Positions 46,334-58,137 of a DNA stretch of 64,000 nt are shown here, one piece after another. The stretch lies in contig NC_049981.1 in NCBI RefSeq assembly GCF_000003815.2, positions 5,460,312 to 5,524,311 of the forward strand, in the 5' to 3' direction. The notes below the pieces were generated by a model. The model saw nothing but the letters and a program-made list of their open reading frames with translations, was not told where the DNA came from and ran no database searches. The position numbers and the translations under genes are program-made. Source of the stretch: Branchiostoma floridae. Lineage: Eukaryota > Chordata > Leptocardii > Amphioxiformes > Branchiostomatidae. How positions within the stretch are numbered: the first letter of the stretch is position 1; each line of letters begins with the position of its first letter.

Positions 46334-46903
46334 GTTTTTTTTTCAATCTTTTTATTTCATTTCAATAAACATGACAAAGACATACAAAGGACACGTACCA
46401 CAACATGGATGGATACATACAGAGAATGACCTTTCATCTTACATGTTGTATGTTCGGAATTTTAGTTGTAAAAGGAAATGTCGGATACTGGGTTTGGTGT
46501 CATTAATAAAACAGATGTATAGGCTATATTTTGCTATCATTATACAAAAAGCAAGGTATGCTGGTTCTACACACAATATATTATCGTATTCTCGCTTAAA
46601 CGTATATTTTGCTTTGTCACGCTTTTCCACCAATGTCTAAATTGCCAAAATTCTATAGTACATGTATATCTACAATGAATAAACAAATGTTCTATGGTAT
46701 GCTTTTCATCACAATTGTTACAGCTGTCTTTCTCTACTAGTTTTACCTTACTTAACCAACTGTTAGTCGGCAAGAAATGGTGTACAAACTTATATTGAAA
46801 GTATTGGAGTTTAGTTTCTTTGGTAGTTGTGCATATATCATTATAAGCATTTTTAACATTATCTTCACCTATGTCAATAAAAATATTGATCTCTCTACTT
46901 GGG
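46334..46903 (-). mobile_element. 5'-truncated L1-type LINE with 15-bp target duplication
   Basis: Flanked by TCTTTCAGTAGATAT at 46319-46333 and 46904-46918. On the minus strand it encodes the L1-like C-terminal zinc-knuckle region (LPTNSWLSKVKLVEKDSC, then CDEKHTIEHLFIHC) followed after a frameshift by KYSLYICFINDTKPSI, and ends with an A run after AATAAAAAG. The TSD length, 5' truncation and poly(A) are those of target-primed reverse transcription. Clade L1/Tx1 by motif. Confidence 0.85.
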
Positions 46904-47532
46904 TCTTTCAGTAGATATAAACTTTAAGATTAATTTTTTTGGCGAATTTGTTGTTGAGCTGGAATAGAGTGGTAACGTTATAGTCCCCCCCCTCTCTCTT
47001 TAGTAGTCCGCGTATTTCCTTCTCCAACCTACTACTAGAAAAACACGTTTAGACGTATAAAAAAACGCAAAAGACCCACAAAATAGCATACAACATGCAG
47101 CCGATACACGAATGTCTGTATGGGGGCTCTTGACAACACTTACCGCGAAGAGCTATCTACGTATAGCGCTAATATCAAGGAATGTACAATTACGAAAAGT
47201 GTGGTCGGTACGAATAATACTAATGTGAATAAAACGGCTTGAAGGGAAATTCGGACAATCAAAACACGATACATACGCCATACGGAAGATGAGCATGCAT
47301 ACCCTCGTACATCTGCTTGGCGATGAGTGAAAGCTTGTAGGGTGCAGGGTTCAAGCATTCATTATTGACGCTCGTTTTAGAAAAGCGTCCCCCGAAATAG
47401 GCCAACTATGGTCTTGAAATTTATCTTTAGCATCGATCTCATCTTAATGAAATTGTGAGTGAACTTCCGACCGACATCAGTCAGGCCATACCCAGTACGA
47501 GATAACGGCATTCTTGTCACAGTCAATAATGG

Positions 47533-47659
47533 ACGAATGAAAGAATGAATGAATGAATGCATGATTGAACGACTGGATGGACAAATGAATGAAGAAAAGA
47601 ATGAATGAATGAATGAATGAATGAAAATGAATGAATGAATGAATGAATGAATGAATGAA
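47533..47659. repeat. (GAAT)n microsatellite
   Basis: Tetranucleotide run interrupted around 47560-47590. The minus-strand frame of repeated FIHS residues is a by-product of the repeat. Confidence 0.95.
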
Positions 47660-48772
47660 GACCTTGATTTTACAATTTGAACATTCTGACCCAGCAAATT
47701 ACAGGTCACAACAAAGACAAACAACAAAAAAGACGAGTCAGGCTAATTTTGTTTTCAGTTTTGACATGGCCTTACTGATTATGCCATAGACTTATGAAAT
47801 GGACTGTGTGATATACTAGTATTACATATCGCATCATGATATTTTAGACTATATTCAATATTTGTTTCAGCCTCCTAGAATATACATATACAGTGTATAC
47901 GTTATGTGTGGATCAACGTTCACAATAGCTGCTCATGACCCACGTGTATTAATATTGTATGTCTTGTTACAATTTCAAACGGTATTCTAGCCGAGCAATT
48001 TGACATCGCAGTGACGTCTTAACGTTGTGATAACACCTGCTATATCCAGACTGATCTCGGCGGACCTTGTGACTTTGACTCGCCCTTGCAGTTGTAGAAT
48101 AACGCAGAAATCCCCTAAGCCTTTAAAATGATTACTATTTAACATGACTGGAATATCGTCTCAAGGACGTTTAGGTGAACCTTTTACCGTCTGAAAGACA
48201 CAAAAAGCGCACAGCAGGGAATGTGCTTTCCAGATATTTGCCTTTCCCAACGAAACATGTTATTCAAACAGATATCGATTGAAAAAAAGCACAGTAAATT
48301 AGGCAACGGTTAGCCGAAATGAGCTAAATCGTCTATTGATTATTCGATGTTTGGGTGATTTTTGACTTGAAAATATGAGACAAATTAGAAAAACACATAA
48401 TGAAATCAATAAAATATTGCCATTATCATTGTAATAACATGACTATACTTATTATTGCTGCAATAACATGACTTTTTTTTACAAGACTGTGTCAAAAAAC
48501 ATATATCTATATCTTTATAAGTATATCTTACCGTAAATACATATATCAAAATCTATTGCGGATATCTACATTTATACAATGTATCTATATCTATAACGTT
48601 ATATATTTTTTATCTATATACGTATACATCTATATATCTTTATCATTCCATATCTTAATTGTTAAAATAGATATCTATTCTGATGTAGGTAAACTTAGTT
48701 TCTTTGCGTGTAGTTGCGATCTTTATAACCGTTTTTTTCGTGTACCTGTGCGTTTGTTCCCGCCGTTTCTAG

Positions 48773-48861
48773 GTGTGGCCCCTAGTGACCATAGTTTCCG
48801 GTGTGGGTATGTTGGCGCTAGCTGCGATGGGTTGGACGGCCTACAGTAAGGTTGATGTAGT
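48773..48861 (+). CDS. Transmembrane exon of an unidentified membrane protein
   Basis: After a polypyrimidine GCCGTTTCTAG acceptor the frame reads VWPLVTIVSGVGMLALAAMG then WTAYSKVDV, one transmembrane helix followed by a small basic stop-transfer. It ends at a GTAAGT donor leaving GT, which the next exon's first base (T at 49907) completes to valine. Phase agreement across three exons supports a real gene end. Ectodomain exons should lie to the left but I did not find them. Type I orientation is inferred from the TM being near the C-terminus. Confidence 0.6.
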
Positions 48862-48897
48862 GTAAGTATGGTCAGGTCTTTACCTCTTAGACCCTAT

Positions 48898-49415
48898 ACA
48901 CCTTTCTCACGAGGCGGCCATGATAGATCGAACACGAGGTCAATGAGGCAAACAGACAAAACTTGCTAGTATTTCTAATATCAGCTCCCATTCACTTTTC
49001 CCCCAAACCACACAAATTTTCACAATATAACATCAAAAATGGTTCGGTTTACTCGAAGAAAGCCTGTGTGATACGCCTTTCGAACCTGTGCGATACGGAA
49101 GCGTACGGCCCGGTCCGGAACACCCGTATCGAACGTTTTCGCGTCACAGTATGACATAATAAATATTACAACTAGTGTTATGCACCAAAAAAATGTAATT
49201 TAGAGTAGTGTAGACTGATCCCATAGTCCCTAAGAGATGCGAAATAAAAAAAGATAATGATGCAAATATTTTACGGGCATGTAGCCATTCTCTTATTGGT
49301 CGCTTTCATAACTGGCAGGCTATCATTGGTTGAACTTCTAATTATGATGGACAGTCTTTTGTTTGCCTCATTGAACTCGTTTTAGATCTACCATGGCCGC
49401 CGCGTAAGAAAGATT
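48898..49415. mobile_element. Foldback MITE in the TM-gene intron
   Basis: Ends share GGCGGCCATG.TAGATC, then ACGAG.TCAATGAGGCAAAC, inverted, about 60 bp at each side (48901-48960 and 49350-49412). It lies between the TM exon and the first tail exon. Interior non-coding. Confidence 0.65.
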
Positions 49416-49906
49416 TGATGAATGGCATCCGTTCGTTCATCAATTTGTCGTTATCGTCCGTTTCCGAAAAAACAAACAAACTTCAAATCATACTGCAAAT
49501 CATACAAATCACAAAACGTAAATATTTGCCGTAAATTGCAAAAAGAAAAATCGGGAAACCAAGTTGAATACTAATCTCCTTTAATACCAAAACCAATTCT
49601 ATTGTCAATGAAGAAAAAGACGTAATAGAACAAAATTAAACGAGGATTTCATCCATATAATCAAATCGACATGGGCTTACGTCAATTAAGACTAGACATC
49701 CAGGTAATAAGATACGTCAACAACAGTTTATTGTTAGCTGTTTGATCAGTTAGTTAGCTGGTTAGTTAAGCAAAGTATATACCTCTTGATAGGACGTTTG
49801 GTAGTGAGTTAGCTTGTGTGTTAGTAAAATACTGCTTAGATAAATACATGCATTTTTCCACACCCATAATGCCCAATTCTTACTCTCCGACTAATAATTT
49901 TCACAG

Positions 49907-49967
49907 TTTTGACAAAAGTCACGAACCGGCGTTGAACGAGGTGCCTTTGGACAGACCTACGCAAAAG
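49907..49967 (+). CDS. Cytoplasmic-tail exon of the TM protein
   Basis: 61-bp exon between TTTTCACAG and GTATGA. Reads FDKSHEPALNEVPLDRPTQK, hydrophilic, in frame with exons on both sides. No motif recognised. Confidence 0.6.
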
Positions 49968-50124
49968 GTATGAAGAGTCCCCCTTTATTTTAGCATACAT
50001 CCTTCATTTGACTAACTCCTTGTTGATATAGACATAAAACACATACACGGATTGCATTATCTGCAGAAGAAAACCGACACTTATGTCAGAAAATTAAGTG
50101 AATGGAAGTGCTATCCTTTTCCAG

Positions 50125-50202
50125 CTGCTTACAATAAACCAGACGTACAAAGACATCCCGGAGGTTCACGTCATGGAAGAAATTGAGAAGGACGAGCACT
50201 GA
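50125..50202 (+). CDS. Last exon of the TM protein
   Basis: After CTTTTCCAG the frame gives LLTINQTYKDIPEVHVMEEI and closes EKDEH, then TGA at 50200-50202. The tail of about 46 residues after the membrane is acidic and has one tyrosine (NQTYKDIP). I do not recognise the protein. The following 2.4 kb to 52653 shows no gene and would contain the 3' UTR. Confidence 0.6.
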   Translation: MLTINQTYKDIPEVHVMEEIEKDEH

Positions 50203-52653
50203 AAAGTCCCTGCGAGGTTGCACATAATCGCCAGGTGGTGCCCGTGAGTGGTGAAGCTGCGTCATGCTTTGTGATCAGTACGCTAAAGCGGCCATGGGTG
50301 TTTTCAAATATCTATAGTGATTGTAACACTTATCGCCCAAGATTTGGAAAGACGCTGAGGATGTAAAACAACATTAAAACAAAAAATAAGAATATATGAA
50401 CATTTTGATAGACACACGTGTATTATGATGATATATAGAAGGATGAATATTGCATTATCTACTGAACGTTGACTTCATAGTCAACTACAAATGTAAAACA
50501 TGTGACTGAATGTTTATGGCGTTTTTTTTTTAATTGCCAGTGTCTTTCCAATCTAAGAGTGATTCTAGTGTTCCATCATTGAGTATTTCACTCAGAGAGC
50601 AACTACATGATGCACAGCAGACCTAGAATATTTTATCAGAGTTAGAAGGACCAGAACTTAGAGGGACATTCTACTCCAGAAGGCAGTGTTACTAGGCGAT
50701 AGATAATGATATTTGGAATTAATAAATGTATTCTATTTCACATATAAATATAGGATATAAAGTTATTACTACTCATAAAGGTATATCCAGTCTTCTACAA
50801 AACTCCTCAAGTACTTTCTGATGAAATTAATCTATCTCACAATTCTCAGTCTATGGCTTGACAACGCCTGACTCAATTTAGGTTACAAAACTAAAAAAAA
50901 TATCATGTTATGTTGTCTTCGATATCTTACGCGCAATATGCCCTCTTTGTATGATTATCACTCCTTATATATTGCGAGAACATATACGATAAAGGAAGTG
51001 CACTGGGTTTAGCGAGTGATCATTTAAAAATGATCGCGTAATTCACCACAAGTGGAAATCCAAGAAAGAGCTGCTGAAATTTATGCATTCACTAATACAT
51101 CATATATCATTAAAAAAAATAACAGCCCCTTCTGGAGTGGAATGCCTCTTTAACCCAGAGGTCCAAGTCATCTATCTGCCAATGAAGAGTTTTATTTGTA
51201 AGATTCTGTCCAAGTTGAGCTATTTTACAAGGCCGTAGACCATATTTGTTTCCAAACTGAAGTTGAAGAGAAGCATATTATTAAGCAGTTGGACCAAGAA
51301 AGGGACTAAAAGGAGTAAAAATTAAGTGCTGTTAGTGATTTGAGGGTTTATAAAAGGAATAAAGGGATAGGACTGTTTAATGGACAAACGAGTATTACGT
51401 CTACAAGTGCGAGCGTCACCACCCCCAGAACATGCCAGTATAGTCTTCTTAAAGATTGTGGGCATCAATGGGAAGAAGAAGAAGAAGACATACGGAAGAA
51501 ACAGGGATGCCAATCTGGACACAAATCCAGCTCAAGGTATAAGATTATAAACTATATAGCTATATCTGGGGAGAAGCAAACCATCAGTATTGGTAGAAGG
51601 AATGGCACATTTTTGGTGAGTTAAAAGTGAGATTTTTTTGGCATGTACTGATAACAAGAGAACTGTGTGGATATCGTATAGCGTATCTAGTTTGGACACA
51701 TTTATCCATACATTCATATGAGTCGTGACTTAAGAGTAAATGTTTATTTTCGTATCATGGAAGATATATCGTTATCTAGGTACGTTTGACCAGAATAACA
51801 TTCGTCAGAAACGTAAGTAAATGTATAGTTCAATGTAAATATTTATGTCAATGATATGTGATGAGCTGTTAAGCGTAGTAATACATTCTGCCGTATTATA
51901 GAATATTCTATTAGTATTGCAGAGCAATCTTGTACGTTTGAGATTTGAAATAAAATCCCAGACCATACGAGCGTCCATATCTTGATATTACGATGAAACT
52001 GAACATGACTTACGCAATTATCTATTGCAGACACTTAAAAAAAAAAGGTTCAGTGTAATTTTTGATCATTGAGCTAAATGCACAACTAAATAGCTTGTGC
52101 GGATACCCAGACATAACTAAATACATTTACAAACTATGCACAACTACATAGCTCAAACCTCAAGCATTGTCTGCTAGCCAAACAAAAATAAAACCTTTAA
52201 AATAAATGGCCGTCACAAACGTCTGACACAGACATTAATACAAGCCCTAGCCAAATTTTTAATATTGAAAAATATATTGACAAGATATATAATGGTAACG
52301 GCACAGTCAAGTTGTTAACTTATTTTCATGCCGTAATTAACACAATTACTACATGAGTACGTATTACAAGTATACAATACTCAGCATAGAATTTTTTTTC
52401 AAATATTAGAAAAAATATATTAAATGAGGGTTCAAGTCCCCGAAGACTGATAGGCTAGCGAGGATAGATTAGTTGTTTGCAATATATAAAAATGTTTGAA
52501 CACAAACATTTTTGGTAAAATTTGGGCATAAACATGGAATAAGACCCTCTTTAAAGGAAAAATTAAAGTGTATATGTCCATGATTATCTATGCCCGTAGC
52601 AAAAACTACCAGTCTTTTAAAACTGCCAAAGAGAGTACTCTCGAACGACCAAT
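50203..52653. other. Intergenic region between convergent gene ends
   Basis: 3' UTRs of the plus-strand TM gene and the minus-strand polycystin-like gene must fall here. AT-rich, with no recognised repeat, RNA gene or exon. Confidence 0.5.
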
Positions 52654-52950
52654 TTATCTACGTCGGGGCACGAGAGACTGGTATTGGCGCATGTTGTGCT
52701 GGTTAGAATCCTTCACGTTGACATACGGTGGGTTCGGCCTGTTGATGTACGTGTGACGCGGAGGTGGATACTGATTCTCATAGAAATGTTGTTCCTGACG
52801 ACTTCCCGACGATGTACCGTCGCCAACTGATCCGTTTACGTACGTAGCAGTGTTGACGTACATGGCAACGTTGACGTACGCCGGTCCGGCTGCTGGTTGT
52901 CGCAAACGACGGTCATGGTCCATCTGCAGCAGGTACTTTCTCCTTTGTTC
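52654..52950 (-). CDS. Polycystin-1-like protein, last exon: tyrosine-rich tail
   Basis: Opens after CTTGTTCACAG with EQRRKYLLQMDHDRRLR and ends PRRR followed by TAA at 52654-52656. Six YxN motifs are spread over about 70 residues: AYVNV, MYVNT, TYVNG, FYENQ, TYINR and PYVNV. YxN after phosphorylation is the known consensus for GRB2-type SH2 domains. In polycystin-1 family members this position leads into the last six transmembrane segments (the TRP-like channel part); here the chain simply ends. Whether these tyrosines are phosphorylated is inference. Confidence 0.8.
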   Translation of the reverse strand, partial: EQRRKYLLQMDHDRRLRQPAAGPAYVNVAMYVNTATYVNGSVGDGTSSGSRQEQHFYENQYPPPRHTYINRPNPPYVNVKDSNQHNMRQYQSLVPRRR

Positions 52951-53441
52951 CTGTGAACAAGAAACAAGTGAATAAAAATGATATCTGACACAACCTTTGA
53001 TTTATTTCCGCTGACGTTTCGGTGACCGTCTGTCTCCTTCTTCGGGGCTATTCTGACTTGTTTACTTCATCTGTAAGCAGTGTAATGTGAACCAGTCAAG
53101 ACTGCCCTGAGGAAGGTGACAGACGGCCACTGAAACGTCAGTGGAATAAAGCAACAGCTGTGAACTTATGCAAAACAAAAACGTTAAGAAAACCATTTTC
53201 ACCAGAATGACTGTACTTTTAATTACGTGAATGGAGATTGATATTGGGCTAGGGTCTGCCAAACAATCCAGGCCGCTAGAAAGATCCTCCAATCCAATTT
53301 GGAGACTACCGATAAATTCAGGAAACAGTTTTTTTCCTACAAATTGTAATGCAGACGTGTATGACACAACACATTGCCAGAACAAATACAAAAATGTACA
53401 AAAATAAGAAAATCCACCAAAGAAGCTTTTATAAACCTTAC

Positions 53442-53513
53442 CCATTCTGTTTCGATCATATTATCCACCCGGCGCTGTATTTTTGAAACGGTTTCTGGTG
53501 ACGGTTTAGTTTT
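53442..53513 (-). CDS. Polycystin-1-like protein, juxtamembrane exon
   Basis: 72 bp (24 codons), phase 0 at both ends, between TACCATTTCAG and GTAAGG. Encodes KTKPSPETVSKIQ and a short charged helix to IETEW. It follows the TM5 exon and precedes the tail exon; similar Pro-then-helix linkers stand before TM6 in polycystin-1 relatives, but no TM6 follows. Confidence 0.75.
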
Positions 53514-53886
53514 CTGAAATGGTAATGAAAAGGACAAGGCATAAATGTAAAGCCTCATGTTAACTTAACGTAGCGCCAATGCCCACAATGAAACTGTCAA
53601 ATAAGGAAAGCAGGAGACAAACACAAAGTAAGAAAATATTCCAAGTTTTAGTCTGACTTGGTGGAGCTAGGGAGCCACCTACCGATAGATGACTGTAGTG
53701 CACGGTATCCAAAGTGCAATACTACCATCCATACCTTACAATACATGCGCACATCATGCCAATTACTAGAACCATCGTTTGTCTGGTAGCACGTTCAATG
53801 CTTTCCTCTGTTTTGTTCAGATAGGATCGTGAAGAATAATTCACATCAAACTTGCTACGTATATTATTGATAAGTATCAACTTTAC

Positions 53887-54074
53887 CTTGGTAACAAGCT
53901 TGAAGAAAATGATGACCAGAATGATCTTGACCGGCTGGAGGAGGATGAAGTCAGTCAGGAAGGAGATGAGAAATGCCAAGAGCCAGGCTTGAGACTTGGC
54001 CCTGCCGTAATCATTACCGTACAGGACAGTAAAGGCACCGGATACTATAACTATGGCAGCAACCAGGAACCAGG
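53887..54074 (-). CDS. Polycystin-1-like protein, TM4-TM5 exon
   Basis: 188 bp from CCCTACAG to GTAAAG, phase 1 to 0. Encodes WFLVAAIVIVSGAFTVLYG, the NDYGRAKSQAWL loop, then FLISFLTDFILLQPVKIIL. The ISF..DF.L.QP.KI signature is typical of the fifth transmembrane segment of polycystin-1 family proteins. The first part of this exon with its acceptor occurs four times in tandem (to 54490); only this copy continues into TM5. Confidence 0.9.
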
Positions 54075-54490
54075 CTGTAGGGAAAATATGTTAGATATGT
54101 TACACGTAACTACATGAGACAGGTCTGGGACCTGCTGTAATCATTACTGTACAGGACAGTAAAGGCACCGGATACTATAACTATGGCAGCAACCAGGAAC
54201 CAGGCTGTGGGGGAAATATGTTAGATATGTTACATGTAACTACATGAGCCAGGTCTGGGACCTGCCGTAATCATTACCGTACAGGACAGTAAAGGCACCG
54301 GATACTATAACTATGGCGGCAACCAGGAACCAGGCTGTAGGGAAATATGTTAGATATGTTACATGTAACTACAAGAGCCAGGCTTGAGACTTGGCCCTGC
54401 CGTAATCATTACCGTACAGGACAGTAAAGGCACCGGATACTATAACTATGGCAGCAACCAAGAACCAGGCTGTAGGGAAATATGTTGGAT
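54005..54490. repeat. Fourfold ~130-bp tandem duplication across an intron-exon border
   Basis: CCGTAATCATTACCGTACAGG recurs at 54005, 54135 (one change), 54265 and 54400. Each unit holds the 3' end of the intron, the acceptor and the TM4 half of the exon. In the three upstream units (in transcript direction) the exon frame reads ..SQAWLL or similar and then a stop or intron sequence. Confidence 0.9.
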
Positions 54491-54760
54491 GACAGGTTTT
54501 ACTCTGGAAGCAGAGGTTCGGTTCCGACTGTTATTAACGTTTTTTGCCGTTTTGCCGGCTTTCTAGTTTGTACCGTTTTCTTTCGTTTGTCTCGCGCCCG
54601 TCTCTAAACGTTCCGCTGCAGTACCAAGGTAACACACCAGGGGGCCGAAAATCAACATTGACCTTTGTCTTCACAGGCACCGTCCACATGCCAAAAGTGT
54701 CATCACATGCCACCCTGACATTCTAAAGTTTTGTTGGCCACAAATGCCCAAATGCGCAGA

Positions 54761-54830
54761 CGCACGCACACACACACACAAACACACACACACACACACA
54801 CGCGCGCGCGCGCACACACACACACACGCG

Positions 54831-54919
<89 letters not shown>
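54761..54919. repeat. (CA)n/(CG)n microsatellite
   Basis: Almost pure CA with two CGCGCG blocks at about 54801-54812 and 54827-54839. Alternating purine-pyrimidine runs of this kind can adopt Z-DNA. Not coding. Confidence 0.98.
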
Positions 54920-54921
<2 letters not shown>

Positions 54922-55005
54922 GGACATTATACAGAGCCATATCAGAAACAAGAGCTCAATTCCTCTCGATGGAAAAAGGGAACATTTGCCAGTTGGCATA
55001 CTCAC

Positions 55006-55110
55006 CTACGATAAGGCTCCACCAGGGCAATGGGCGATACGGTTTCTCACTCACGGCAACCTTCGAGCCGTGTTTCTCTATGCCATACTTGGCTTCGGAT
55101 TTCTTCAGAG
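55006..55110 (-). CDS. Polycystin-1-like protein, loop before TM4
   Basis: 105 bp between TGTTTCAG and GTGAGT, phase 1-1. Encodes a charged segment (ALKKSEAKYGIEKHGSK) ending KPYRPLPWWSLIV, matching the LPWW-type start of TM4 in polycystin-1 family proteins. It joins in frame to AWFLVAA at 54074. Confidence 0.85.
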
Positions 55111-56261
55111 CTGAAACACACAGGGACAAAAAAAGGAACAATATTTACTTTACCAGGCTAGAATATATTTGAAGTTATAAAGGAAACCCAGGCTGGCATT
55201 TCATTTGCAGATCAACGATAAACTAAAAACAAATAAACTGAATATCATGAAGGTAACGTTGACAATGCATTATAAGATTTGTAGGTTTTATGTCAATGAG
55301 GGGTACGCTACATTTTCATTTCTGTCAAATATCGTAGTGTGATTTATGTCCAGTTTGCGTTTTAGAATTTGTATCCTTGAAGATTTGAGGAGCTCTTCAA
55401 ATTATCATAGAATCTCATCTGTGTTGGTAGTAACCATAGTACAATTCTCCCAACATCAAGAGCGTACACGATCAAAATGTCAATGAACACTAATACTGTC
55501 AGGATCAACAATGACTTCAGAACGTAAACTCGCGAAAGCTGCAGACATACTATTTTACTGACTCGTGGTCTTACATGACGTCAGCAATTGGTCAAGCATT
55601 TTAGGAAGTATATTAACGGCCCCAGTCTATGTGCAGTGATGTCTGGAGTGGTCTGATGTGTATGGCTCCCTTGACACCTCTTACAAAGTAGCCCTGTTTG
55701 GTGTCCGGTAAGCTGACTTAAGCTTTGTCACGAAAAATGCTATTTCCCGGTAATTCAATGTGGATATGTTATGGGACTTATCTTATGTCAGAATGTACAA
55801 CCCACTTACTGTACGCTACAAAACTTGAAGTGATGAATTATACGTGCTAAGTTGAGGTGGGCACCGACATAAAAAAAATTCAGGTCCTGGTACGGTCCAG
55901 GTCCAGAGGATCAGGCTGGACCTAATTATCTGTGAAGTTATCATACTCAAAACAATGGTCCATTTTGCTAACAATGGATTCTGCTAGGTGGATTATCTGA
56001 CGTCCATTGGCATTTCAAAATCCTATCTTAGTGTAAACAACACTACCTGCCTCTGTCTTAGACCAAGTTTGACTGTGCAAACTTGGTAAAATGACTATCA
56101 ACTTTCCTCTTGTTATTTGCTTGGACATGTAAGCCCTAAAACACGTGAACGCCTGTCGGTATAACTTTTTTTTTTTTCAAATCGGTCAAACATCCGGTCT
56201 ACCGTTTTTTTTAGGTCAGGTTTTTTTCGGACCGATCCAACAAGAAAAACGGTTTTGTACA
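55111..56261. other. Intron with a transposon-related segment
   Basis: The part at about 55870-56260 resembles the interior of the MITE at 18882-19754 (CCAGGTCCAGAGGATCA, TTTTCGGA..GGTCCAA.AAGAAAAA). The rest shows nothing recognisable. Confidence 0.5.
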
Positions 56262-57422
56262 GGTGTGACAGCGATCTCGTCCCCCCCGGGGGGCGAGATC
56301 ACTAGCGTTTTCGCCCCCCTTTAGCGTTTTCGCCCCCCCCCCAGAGCAGCTGGCTACTACATATTACAGGTGCGCTACCTGGTACTATACTGCACCTGGG
56401 GAGTAACGTATATGGTGTGTTACCTGGTACCTATATGGCACCTTATTACCGTACCAAAAGATGTCATACCTCGAAAGTCGATACTATATTGTTCGGTGCA
56501 AACATGACATTGAAATGAAAAAGACAATTTTTGCAGCTGAGGTGGCATAAAAACAGTGCTACTGCGAACGTATAAATCAACACCGTCTATGGTACGGAAT
56601 ACGTCAGCTATATGTTTTCAATTTGTCACAGTGTTTTCTTTCTTGTGCTGGAAACATTTCCAAAGCACTAACAAAAACACACGTACGTAAATAATAGTTT
56701 CTCATTATAAACACTATCTACGCGCAAGTTGATATAGCTGTTGCTAAATGCTACACAAACACTGGTAAAGTACCTGTCGTAAGAAACACGGGTAAATGCA
56801 TCAGTTCCTAAATACTAGAAAAAACAGTCATGTTGGAGGTGAAGATATCCCTTGACCAGGTGCATATACCAAAATGTGCGTTATTCTAATTAATACCTAA
56901 TATTTGCATAATTAATAAAGACATTACATAGTTCTTTTGTGGTCACTTCATGGTAGAGACTTCATATTGGAGATATATAGGTTGCTTGAGGACAGGTGAA
57001 TACAATTAAATACATCTTATGTCAAGACTCAGGTATATGCAATAATGGGAATACAGGGGACCAAACCCTCCTTGTCTGAAATAAGTTCAACTATCTTATT
57101 ACCATGTGATTACGTTAATATTGATACTATGGATGGAGTTATGTATCAAACTCGTGTACTTATATCATTCTGAAACTACATTTTGTGATTTATACCAATC
57201 AACTTTTAAAATGTCATGTAAACCCGTTTTTTTTTGGGGGGGGGGGGCTTTTTTGGGGGGGGGGGGGTGAAATTGATAAAGGGGGCCGAGCTCCCGGGGC
57301 GAGATCCCTACCCGGGGAGGGCGAGATCGCTAGTGATTTCGCCCCGGGGGGGCGAGATCGCTAGTGATTTCGCCCCCGGGGGGGCGAGATCACGGGGGGG
57401 GGGGCGAGATCGCTGTCACACC
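56262..57422. mobile_element. Inverted-repeat element with G-rich blocks
   Basis: Perfect 18-bp inverted ends GGTGTGACAGCGATCTCG (56262) and its inverse (to 57422). Close to each end are alternating C- or G-runs and CGAGATCGCTAGTGATTTCG units, repeated three to four times at 57300-57415. Non-coding interior. The target duplication is not clear, and the ends could instead be an old inverted repeat within an intron. Confidence 0.6.
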
Positions 57423-57469
57423 GGCACACCGCAGAGGTATCCACCACCACTGCTAAGTATGAAGCTTAC

Positions 57470-57722
57470 CTCCATGCTTCTTTAGCTTCTCGATGTGCGC
57501 GGAAGGATCTGCAGTGTACCCCGTGCCATTTCCACTGGGCAGGTAACGGGGTAGATCCACGGCCCGACCCTTCCGCGGAGTGACGTAGTCGTTCTTGTCC
57601 TTTGGGTGGGACCGGTTTGCTGAAGATGACGTGACGCGACGTGGCCCGGCGTAACGGAAAAGCACCACGACGATGACGTTGATTGGTAAGGCGATCAGGG
57701 AACTCTCCAGGCCGATGATGAA
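57470..57722 (-). CDS. Polycystin-1-like protein, TM3 exon and cytoplasmic loop
   Basis: 253 bp between AATATTTCAG and GTAAGC, phase 0 to 1. Begins FIIGLESSLIALPINVIIVV, the TM3 signature of polycystin-1 relatives (IG..S.LI..P.N), then a basic, Ser/Pro-rich loop to IEKLKKHG. Frame joins on both sides. Confidence 0.88.
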
Positions 57723-58137
57723 CTGAAATATTAGAAAGATAAAGGTACATTAGGAATTATTGTAGATTATTACAGTTTGCAAGATAAAATAGGAAATTTT
57801 ACGACTAAATCTCTTATATCAGATATTTGCTAAATGTATAGTCACTATTATAAGAATCTCGTGGGCCAGAGGCATAGCTGAAAAAAGCATGCTATGTTTG
57901 CATATTTGGAAAAACACTAAATTTCAGGCCATTTCGCTGCAATACCAGCCCAATATATACATATATGGTATGAAAATGGCCAGAAATCCACAGAAATCAA
58001 TTTTAGGAAGAAATTGAGATGCCTCTATATCTATAGCTACCTGTCAAATGTTGGTGCCTTAACATAAATTTGCACAATTCTACAGCAATGAGCCTATGTC
58101 ACTGGACTACTTGGAAAGAAACCTAATCAGAACTTAC

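Noticed and set aside
47377-47727. FIHS-repeat protein
   Set aside because: Translation of the (GAAT)n microsatellite.
54731-55172. His/Thr- or Cys/Val-rich proteins
   Set aside because: Translation of the (CA)n microsatellite.
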